Source: Aldrovandia affinis (Eukaryota > Chordata > Actinopteri > Notacanthiformes > Halosauridae). From it: a DNA stretch of 64,000 nt. The stretch's first letter is position 1. Every line of letters begins with the position of its first letter. Shown here piece by piece: positions 56,661 to 64,000 of this stretch. The translations under genes were made by a program, and so were the position numbers. The stretch covers positions 124,001 through 188,000 of the forward strand of contig JAINUG010000175.1 of the NCBI GenBank assembly GCA_029706075.1, given 5' to 3'. The notes beneath the pieces were generated by a model, which was not told where the DNA came from, did no database searches, and worked only from the letters and a program-made list of their open reading frames with translations.

Positions 56661-57058
56661 TGTGGCCTCTTTCTGGGTTTTTAATGCCCTTCCCAAATAC
56701 TGAAAAACAAGCAATGTTTACAGCAGATTAATTGACAGCTTATTTGCCTTAGGGTATTTTTACGTCAACGACCGTTTTAATTAACTTAAACAGAATTCAA
56801 GCCATTATTACCAGCACAGTATTAGTGAGCACTGTACACTATAAACAAATAAAAATATAATAAATAACCAGGAAGGAATGAGTTGGCGAGCTAGCACTAA
56901 TGTATACTGCTTTTGTCTGCTACTTCAGGTAAGACCAGTTTAAGGCCCTCAAGGGATATATTTTATATATTTTGGTGAAATTTGAAATCTTCAAAAATCT
57001 GCACATTGTCCTTAATCTAAAAATAGCAATACTTGTGTGTTTTACAGTATACTATGTA

Positions 57059-57597
57059 CAGGTAACTGCCACAATAAAGGAAACACCAACTTTAAGTGTC
57101 TTAAAAGGGCGTTGGGCCCCCACGAGCTGCTTCAGTGTGATTCTATGAGTGTCTGGAACTCTATTGGATGCCACACCATTCTTCCACAAGAAATTCCATT
57201 ATTTTGTGTTTTGTTAATGCTGGTGGAAAACACTGTCTCAGTCGCCTCTCCAGAATCTCCCATAAGTGTTCAATTGGGTTGGGATCTGGTGACTGAGACG
57301 GCCATGGCATATGGGTTACATCGTTTTCATGCTCATCAAACCATTCAGTGACCACTCGTACCCTGTGGATGGGGCATTGTCATCCTGGAAGAGACCATTC
57401 CCATCAGGGTAGAAATGCTTCACCAGAGGATGAAGGTGATCACTCAGAATGGCTTTGTATTTATTGGCGTTTACCTTGCCCGCTAAGGGGTTCAGTGGAC
57501 CTAAACCATGCCAGGAAAATGCACCCCACACCATAACAGAGCCACCAGAACCCTTCATTTACTCAAGTGTGTCCTTTATTTTGGCAGTTACCTGTAT
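57059..57597 (-). mobile_element. Tc1-like element T3, internally deleted
   Basis: The ends ACAGGTAACTGCCACAATAAA and TTTATTTTGGCAGTTACCTGT are inverted repeats typical of a common teleost Tc1-like family. The minus strand carries the transposase C-terminal half: GSGGSVMVWGAFSWHGLGP, DHLHPLVKHFYPDGNGLF, then PSQSPDPNPIEHLWEIL, which keeps the glutamate of NPIE. The DNA-binding N-terminus and first catalytic aspartate are deleted. Both termini remain, so it could be mobilised only in trans. Confidence 0.9.
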
Positions 57598-57929
57598 GTT
57601 ATAGAAAAATAGCAAGGCCCCAAACACTTGTCTCTGCGTTGGTCCCTTGTGGATGAGTTGTGTCAGGCCGGGCGGCTTAGCTTCCACTATAAACACACCC
57701 AAGTTCTGCTGCAGCAGTAACAATGGCAGCAGCCTCCTGGGTGGTCTCTATCTGTCAGCTACTCAGAGTCAGAGAAGAAGCAGTCTGTTAATTACCCAGC
57801 CTCTCGCCGGCAACCTTTGTGTTTTCAATCAAGCACGAAACGCAGTAAAAAGAGACAATGTGTGGAACTCTGCCTGACAAGTGGCATCATGTTACCGCTC
57901 CCAGCAGGTGGCTGGACAGTTCCCCCCCC

Positions 57930-58064
<135 letters not shown>

Positions 58065-58278
58065 AAGAAGGTGATCCACTGTACAACCAGAATGATTGTG
58101 TGCATGCATGTGTGAGAAAGAATGTGTGTTTGTTTGTGTGCACAAGAAAGAGCGTGAGCATGTGTGTGTGTGCATGCATTGGAGTGTGTGCATGCGTGTA
58201 AGTGTGACTGTGTGTGTGTGTGTGGGAGAGAGCAGGGTTCTGAAAGTGTCTCTCATCCTTCCTTCCCTCTTTCTCCGT

Positions 58279-58306
58279 AGGTCACCGCCCAGAGTACATG
58301 ACTACC
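58279..58306 (+). CDS. srgap1: srgap1 exon 11: 28-nt microexon
   Basis: A 28-nt exon between CTTTCTCCGTAG and GTATGAGTC. Two bases complete the glycine codon begun in exon 10, followed by HRPEYMTT and two bases of an arginine codon. The resulting GHRPEYMTTR (about residues 470-479) matches the SRGAP1-type linker between F-BAR and RhoGAP and is a main reason to prefer srgap1 over srgap2 or srgap3. A (CT)n tract follows the donor. Since 28 is not a multiple of three, skipping would shift the frame. Confidence 0.9.
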
Positions 58307-59299
58307 AGGTATGAGTCTCTCTCTCTCTCTCTCTCTCTCTCATTCAGCCCACAGCCTCAGTATGTCCACTTCAGCTCCCCTGTGTGTAAGACCCGGAGCA
58401 CACAACAGCCCTGGCTGCTGTAAATGAGTATTAGGGTCACATTCAGAGCTGAGCAGATGTTCCTGACTCCCACACTGCATGCTGTGCTAAAACTCCATTT
58501 CCCATGGGCAGTGCAATCTCAAAGTTGGTTTTCTCTGAATGTGAATATTTCTGTTTGTGAATGGGTAGAATGATAAGCGACCTTGCTGTATGTACATGGA
58601 AAGGGGGGGTGAAGGTGAAAGATCGAACAGATCTGTTTTCACAGTGTTCTTACTGTATTGGACAGATCCCAGATGGAATTGATCTGTTTTTATCAGATCT
58701 GCTGTAAGTGTCATTAATAATTAATCATTGATGCAGGGACAACTGGCTCAAACTTCAGTTTTTCCTTTTTTGATACAAAAGGTTGTGGTTGAAAGCCCCC
58801 TTCTGTGACTGTCTGAGGTCCAGCACAATGGAGTATGTGTTGGGAGGGGGCCGGGGGGCTTCTCCATCCTTACCCAGGAAACCTGCTGCCAGCTCCCCCC
58901 CCCGCCCCGCCCCCACCCAGCCCAGGGCCTGGCGCGACTCAGGCGGACTCACGCGCTGCTCCCAGCGGCTCTGCCATTTCCACCACCTTTTCATGTGTGC
59001 TAGAAACAAACATGCCAAAGTGGCAGGATATCAGACGATGTTGGCTGCCAGAGCCCAGCTGTTCGCCGGGCGGAGTGGGCAGGCGGGATCAGAGTGGTCC
59101 TCTCCACCCTTCCCCACTCTGCATCCGGGACCAGTCTGGAATCACCTCCAAAAATAGCACACTCTCTTCAGCGGTGGGATGGTGTCCCGATGTGGAGGCG
59201 TGTGTTAGAAGAGCTCTTTACTGAGACTTGACTGGGGGAAGACTATCATAACTGTGTTCACACAGGAGCTGGACTTAACACCCTTTTCCCATTCCGTAG
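58307..59299 (+). other. srgap1: Intron 11 (993 bp)
   Basis: The intron starts GTATGAGTC followed by a (CT)n tract (58314-58341) and ends CCATTCCGTAG. A C-rich stretch lies at about 58893-58925. No mobile element recognised. Confidence 0.6.
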
Positions 59300-59402
59300 G
59301 CCTCCTAGCGTGCCCCCCAAACCCCAGAAATCCCGGAAGCCTAGGCCCCGATCCCTATTTAACACTATGTTGTTTAATGGCGATTTGGAGTCATTTATCC
59401 AG
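59300..59402 (+). CDS. srgap1: srgap1 exon 12: linker into RhoGAP domain
   Basis: A 103-nt exon between ATTCCGTAG and GTACTGAAC. Its first base completes the arginine codon, then 34 codons encode PPSVPPKPQKSRKPRPRS and LFNTMLFNGDLESFIQ, about residues 480-513. The proline/basic stretch followed by LFNGDLE matches the SRGAP1 linker; the RhoGAP fold begins at its end. The segment RSLFNTMLFNG is the least conserved part relative to the mammalian sequence I recall. Confidence 0.93.
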
Positions 59403-61155
59403 GTACTGAACGAGCCCCCCCCTCTCTCTTTAGCTTTTCCTAAGACTGGGTCATTTACACGTCCTGTGTGTCCATGAGCTGCATCTCTGTCTGTAACGCG
59501 CTGTCTTCAAACACAGGGAACCCGCAAGCTGTCAGCACGTACACCAGGGGTCTGACAGCATTGTCAGTGATGACAGAGCTTTTAAGATTCAGAGAGGGAA
59601 CAGACACGTGGAGCTGAGGGAGGTGGTCTGTTCCCCCCGCTCACTTTTCCCCCTGCTTGAAGACAGTGTAAAATGTTCTCCGCGGGTCGGTCCCTCTTTC
59701 TCGGGGCGTGGGGGCGGTGGCTTTTCGGAGCGGGGGAGTGTTTGATGTTTGGTTTCACGTCTTTGTCTTCCCTCTTGTGCTTTCTCCGACGCTCGTAGCC
59801 GTGGACGACGAAACTCACACATCCGACACCAGGTAGAGTCTGCTGGCTCAGGACTACACTCCTGCACTTCCTGTTTCCTGTGTGTCTGCTCCAGTTCTAA
59901 CTGCACAGCTGCTCCCTCTTGTCACTTACCTGTGTCCCTGAAGCGGGAAGGTTTACAGCCAAAGACTCAGACTGTCGTCCATCTTAGATCTGCACCTCAT
60001 ACAGTGGCTTTTCATTTTACTCCACACACCCACCTTCTCTTATGTTGGATCGTATGAAAATAGGATAGTTTCTTTATCTTTATTTCTTTACCTCCCGCGT
60101 GGTCTAGTGGTTTCAACGTCCGGTGCTGGCCATGGTGACCAGGGTTTGATTCCCCGGCCGCGCCAGAGTCGGCTCTGGCCGGGAGTGCCACCGGGGACGG
60201 CAATTGGCTGTCTGCCCCAGGAAGGGGGAGGGAAACCGACAAGACATTCGCTGCACACGTCAGTGTGGGGTGCCGGGGTTACGGTCGACAGCAAGCTGAG
60301 TGCCGTCTCGGAGGAGACGATACTTCGCCTTTTGTCACTACCGGTCACAGGGCTACACAGCGAACTATGAGGGAGGGATTGACCTGAAAATAGTGGGTGT
60401 AATTGGCTCACAAATTGGGAGAAAAACGGGAGAAAATCAGAAACAAAATGTAGAAAAAATAAAAATAATATTGTCAATTATATTCTGGAGCTGACAAATT
60501 TTCGAATTTAGCCACCTGATTCAACTAAAAACAAACATAAAGTTGAAAGTAGATCAGTCATGGGCCTGCAGTGTCGGTCCAAAATGATTTGATCTGATTC
60601 ACAGTTAGCCTGTGCTGCATTGCTGTGGGTGATTCACAGTTAGCCTGTGCTGCATTGTTGTGTTTGATTCACAGTTCTGCATTTCTAATGTCTACTGTCC
60701 CTGGGCAGTATGCGGTTCCTCAGCAGTGTTCAATGAAAGGTGTGGATAATGCCCCATCAGGCTGAAAGGGTTTAACTTTAATAGAGGGCTCCCCTCTTCT
60801 GCCTGGAGTTCCCACACAGCACTGCACACAGAACTGAGGCCTGCTTCTTCAGCTGCAGTCCCCTGGGCTCTTACAGTTGATCAGAAGTGAGACAGTAACA
60901 TTCATGCATCTGTTAAAACAGTTTGGTATTCTGGTACGGCAGCACGAGAGAGCACTGCCATGACTGTGACAGTGAAACGTAAAGACTCAGTGCCCACGAT
61001 GGAAAAGTCTGCGTTGGTCTGCTGTAAACCTTCACCTCAGTGGATCATTGACTCACCTACAGACTGCGCTACAAAATGCAGGCGTCCATACATGTACGCC
61101 AAAACGATGTCACATTAAAGCTGTTCTCAATCCTTTCGTCTCATCTCCTTTGAAG
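59403..61155 (+). other. srgap1: Intron 12 (1.8 kb)
   Basis: The intron starts GTACTGAAC and ends CTCCTTTGAAG. It contains a family 2 SINE at 60090-60465 and two and a half copies of a 41-44-bp unit (GATTCACAGTTAGCCTGTGC) near 60595-60680. Otherwise nothing recognised. Confidence 0.6.
60090..60465 (+). mobile_element. tRNA-derived SINE, family 2
   Basis: Head CCTCCCGCGTGGTCTAGTGG, box B-like AGGGTTTGATTCCCCGG, body GGCAATTGGCTGTCTGCCCC and GCCGTCTCGGAGGAGACGAT, tail GTAATTGGCTCACAAATTGG followed by GAGAAAAACGGG. It aligns along its length with the copy at 50515. The target-site duplication is unclear in the A/T-rich flanks. Confidence 0.88.
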
Positions 61156-61216
61156 GACTCTGGGCAGGCTATTCCTCGGGTGGTTGAAAGCTGCATACGA
61201 TTCATCAATCTGTACG
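61156..61216 (+). CDS. srgap1: srgap1 exon 13: start of RhoGAP domain
   Basis: A 61-nt exon between CTTTGAAG and GTGAGTCAG. It encodes DSGQAIPRVVESCIRFINLY and the first base of a glycine codon, about residues 514-534. This is the first helix of the RhoGAP fold (IPxVVESCIRFI). IPR appears where I recall IPL in paralogues. The acceptor polypyrimidine tract (TCGTCTCATCTCCTTTGAAG) is modest but the join is in frame. Confidence 0.93.
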
Positions 61217-61639
61217 GTGAGTCAGCCCCACTGCCTGCACTCTCTGTTCTGTTCTGGCCTGTGACCGTCTGTCTCCTGCGTGTTAACGTAGATCCAGGCA
61301 GCTCCTGGGATCCTGGAAGTTATAAACACACTGCTTTGAGGAGCTGCGGCCCCTCCTTATGAGAAATCAGGGCCCCCGCTTTTATGGAAAATTGCAGACA
61401 CCTATCCCCCAGGGTCCTCTCGGGCCCCTTTCAGGCTCCTCTGGGGCCCCCCTCCTCGCACCAGCTTGGCTGCAGGCTACAGCCGTTCAACAGCTGTAGC
61501 GTTAGATTGTGGGCAGGGCCATCGATGGTGGTTTTGAAGTGGTTTCATTTTCGTCACAGTCAAGGTGTGAGGGCTATTCCAATGAACCCAGTCCATAAGA
61601 GCCTTACAAAAGATCTCATCTTCAGCTTCACTGCTGTAG

Positions 61640-61702
61640 ATCTGACATTTGGGCTCTGGATAAGAGCGTCTGTTAAATGCTTAAAATGTAAATGTAAAAT
61701 GA
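61640..61702 (+). mobile_element. SINE/LINE tail fragment
   Basis: It contains TCTGGATAAGAGCGTCTG followed by TTAAATGCTTAAAATGTAAATG, the 3' tail shared by teleost SINEs and LINE-2-like elements. No head remains. Confidence 0.65.
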
Positions 61703-62062
61703 ATAACCATCCCACAGAGGGCACAGAGGGGCTAATTTAGCCTAATTCAGACTAATTTAGCTGGGAGTTGAACGGTGGCCATTCTCATTATAAAATGCTA
61801 ATCCAGTCTGGAGGGCGCTTGAGCTGACTTGAGTCATCTCCTCTCTCCTGGTGCCCCCAAACCTTTCAGGCTTTTCCATCTTCTCAAGAGCAAGTTGTTA
61901 TTGTAATACCTTAGTATATGTAACTAATGTGTTAGTACACAATTCCTTTTGGATATAGCCACTATATCTCTCTACCATGAGATAAGAGAACCTTTTACTA
62001 TCTAAACATTGGTTATGTCGTTCCTGGAATGCTGTATAATAATAAGAGGCAGTGGTTGAAGG

Positions 62063-62265
62063 CAGGGGGGGTAGGGAACCTTAGTCCTGGAGGGCCGCAG
62101 GGTACCCTGGTTTTTGTGCCCTAAATCGGCAACCAACGAAGTCCCAAGAAACCAGGTGAGGTGAGTTAACTGTAATCAACTGCTTTAATTGATCAATTAA
62201 GTGCTGAGAAACAATGAAGACCAGCACACCCTGCGGCCCTCCTGCACCAGGGTTCCCTACCACTG
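62063..62265. mobile_element. Fold-back (hAT-like) MITE
   Basis: The left arm GGTAGGGAACCTTAGTCCTGG plus AGGGCCGCAGGGT and right arm ACCCTGCGGCCCTCCTGCACC plus AGGGTTCCCTACCACTG are inverted repeats. The flanks GTTGAAGG (62055-62062) and CTTTAAGG (62266-62273) agree at six of eight positions and may be a decayed duplication. Confidence 0.7.
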
Positions 62266-62463
62266 CTTTAAGGGAAACACAATGTTTTAATTATGATAAG
62301 CAGATTATGATAATGATAATTACTGAATTGTTTGTATAAAATGTGATCTGTTGAGCAGTGTGTGAGAATACTATGTTTTTATTTCATTTTTAAATTAATA
62401 CAATTTAAATTAAAGTGGGTTGCATGAATAATTGGTTGATTGAATTGATGAATTGAACTCTAG

Positions 62464-62541
62464 GCCTCCAGCACCAGGGCATATTCCGAGTGTCAGGGTC
62501 CCAGCTGGAGGTGAATGACATCAAGAACTCATTCGAGAGAG
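62464..62541 (+). CDS. srgap1: srgap1 exon 14: RhoGAP arginine finger
   Basis: A 78-nt exon between GAACTCTAG and GTGAGATAC. Two bases complete a glycine codon, then it encodes LQHQGIFRVSGSQLEVND and IKNSFER, and ends with one base of a glycine codon, about residues 534-559. The GIFRVSG motif carries the catalytic arginine finger (CGA at 62487-62489, near residue 542) that RhoGAP domains insert into the GTPase active site. Its presence predicts an active GAP; family targets are Cdc42, Rac and Rho downstream of Slit-Robo. Confidence 0.96.
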
Positions 62542-62926
62542 GTGAGATACTATAGTCCTGCTTCAGCAGTATTTCTGTAAAATAAATTAAAATGTTTTAA
62601 CTGTTTAATTGAACATTGAAAAATTGTGCAACACATTGTATTGCATTTTTAGTGAAGGCTAGTTTCGGTCATCGTTCCCTAGCGGGCTTTTAAAAATACA
62701 GGAGGACATATGAGCAATTGTCAATATTTAGCCTATATATTATAAATATGTGCATAGTACAAAATTTCACAGATGATTCACATACTTTCAGTATTGTTTT
62801 TGCCAGTAATTTGGAAGAGTTTGTTTCAGAAACAAGGCTTGGTTTCTGTCCAGAGGATTTTATAGTCCAGTGAAAGCACACAGTCTAACCTGACCATGTT
62901 ATAATTCTGTCTGTTCGTTCCCCCAG
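62542..62926 (+). other. srgap1: Intron 14 (385 bp)
   Basis: The intron starts GTGAGATAC and ends GTTCCCCCAG. It is AT-rich, with no recognisable element. Confidence 0.7.
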
Positions 62927-63061
62927 GGAACGACCCACTGACCGACGAGGAGAACAACCACGACATCAACTCGGTTGCTGGGGTCCTCAAACTGTACTTC
63001 CGAGGCCTGGAGAACTCCCTCTTTCCCAAGGAAAGATTTAATGACCTTATCTCCTGTATCA
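62927..63061 (+). CDS. srgap1: srgap1 exon 15: RhoGAP domain, last exon in window
   Basis: A 135-nt exon between GTTCCCCCAG and GTAAGTCTT. Two bases complete a glycine codon, then it encodes NDPLTDEENNHDINSVAG, VLKLYFRGLENSLFPKE and RFNDLISCI, ending with one base of the next codon (about residues 560-604). VAGVLKLYFRGLE is a core RhoGAP segment. LENSLFP has serine where the paralogues I recall have proline. RFNDLISCI is SRGAP1-like. The remaining RhoGAP, SH3 and tail exons are beyond the window. Confidence 0.95.
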
Positions 63062-63169
63062 GTAAGTCTTAAAAAGGACATCATATCCTGTTTCAGTAAG
63101 TCTTTAGATGACCTAATTTCCTATATCGGTAAGTCTTTAGACGACCTAATTTCCTGTATCAGTAAGTCG
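63043..63169 (+). repeat. srgap1: Tandem array of the exon 15 end and splice donor
   Basis: Four near-copies of the exon 15 3' border occur with periods of 34, 33 and 33 bp. Donor GT positions are 63062, 63096, 63129 and 63162, each in an AGTAAGT or GGTAAGT context. Units 3 and 4 repeat GACCTAATTTCCTATATC- or GACCTAATTTCCTGTATC-type sequence, derived from exonic GACCTTATCTCCTGTATC. The exon frame meets a TAA at 63070-63072, so only the first donor gives the normal protein. Confidence 0.85.
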
Positions 63170-64000
63170 TTCTGAATTGTTGTCTACGTGCGTGTCAGGC
63201 TGGGGGAATAGAGCGCATTCATAAGTGCAGAGAAGCTGGTGACTTGCTCAGACGACGAATAGTGAAACGTTAGTGGGCCGTCTCCTTACTTTAACCGTGC
63301 GTCTTCCGAGTTACCATCCTGCCCTCATCACGCTTTCAGCAGGTCGATTCGTGCACTCTTCCCAAAGTGGCCCGAGGTCTCAATGCCGCCACAAGCCCTT
63401 TCCCATCCTAATCTGATTGCTGCTACATTGGTGCCGTTATGTGATGCTTTTCTCACAGGGCTCCAGCAGTAGTTGCGAAGGAAACAAAGGTCTCACTGCA
63501 CTGTGTCGATGAGGTGCATAATTGCAGACCGCAGTGAATAATTCCGCAGCGGATGATAAAAGGGACCCTCGGCCAGTGTGCAGGACACATTGTCCATTCA
63601 GTTCAGCCATGAATGTGGCGTTTCTTTCCTGCGCCATGCTGCTTAACCCCTCTGGGGCTTAACTCCTGTGCCGGGAAAGAGGCGGTTTTGATATGAATTC
63701 ATGCCAGTGTGAATGGTGGTTCACATCAATGCTAGCATTTTACCCTCTTGCATACCAGCACAGTGAGTGTGGATGCCTAGCCCAAATGGCAGTGACCTCT
63801 CGTCCTGCCCACACAATGGCAGGACATCTGTGGATTTTGGACATCTAAAGAGCAGAAGTCGTGGCAGTGTAGCGCAGTTGTCCTCACTTGATGATAACCG
63901 TTCTGGACCTTTTCTTAGGATTCTCTGCAGTTCTGGGGATTATTTACTTATTATTATGTACTTTAACTATTAGTATTAGTAATGTTGCATCTACTCTAAA
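63062..64000 (+). other. srgap1: Start of intron 15 (incomplete)
   Basis: After the donor array the sequence shows no recognisable element to the end of the window. The intron's acceptor is not included. Confidence 0.6.

Larger units (their letters stand above)
61217..62463 (+). other. srgap1: Intron 13 (1.2 kb)
   Basis: The intron starts GTGAGTCAG and ends GAATTGAACTCTAG. It contains a SINE-tail fragment (61640-61702) and a fold-back element (62063-62265). No other feature. Confidence 0.65.

Noticed and set aside
57037..57351. Plus-strand ORF of 104 codons in intron 10
   Set aside because: It is antisense to the transposase remnant of the Tc1-like element at 57059-57597.

Overview
The window is a stretch of a vertebrate nuclear genome, almost certainly a teleost fish. 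It shows a gene with short exons and long introns, several families of Tc1-like transposons, tRNA-derived SINEs, hAT and piggyBac-like miniature elements, and very long (GT)n/(CA)n tracts. I cannot name the species.

The only protein-coding gene I can support is a plus-strand SLIT-ROBO Rho GTPase-activating protein gene, best matched to srgap1. Fourteen consecutive internal coding exons lie between 28841 and 63061. All are bounded by AG/GT sites and their reading phases join perfectly, giving about 582 residues: nearly the whole F-BAR module, the linker and the first half of the RhoGAP domain, including the arginine finger. The first coding exon (about 22 residues), the rest of RhoGAP, the SH3 domain and the C-terminal tail are not in the window. 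Positions 1-28840 hold no exon I can recognise and are most simply read as the end of a large first intron, although part could be upstream of the gene. In this family the protein couples Slit-Robo signalling to Cdc42/Rho inactivation and shapes membranes through its F-BAR dimer.

Layout: 1-28840 is repeat-rich non-coding DNA with minisatellites, five SINE copies or fragments, three copies of a small inverted-repeat element, three Tc1-like copies, a piggyBac-like element and a Tc1 element nested in a hAT-like element. 28841-42064 carries exons 2-4 with very long introns that contain a LINE fragment, a full-length Tc1-like copy and a 200-bp GT tract. 45140-50321 carries exons 5-8. 55580-59402 carries exons 9-12, including a 28-nt microexon. 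61156-63061 carries exons 13-15, and exon 15 is followed by tandem copies of its own 5' splice site.

The most interesting structures outside the gene are: a roughly 240-bp element family whose 34-bp terminal inverted repeat has been amplified into a tandem satellite in one copy; nested insertions that can be ordered in time from target-site duplications; a fold-back Tc1 derivative with two copies of the same end; and the four-fold splice-donor array after exon 15. I found no prokaryotic, viral or defence-type system. Exon numbers assume that one coding exon lies upstream, and residue numbers assume that it encodes 22 residues, as remembered for mammalian SRGAP1.
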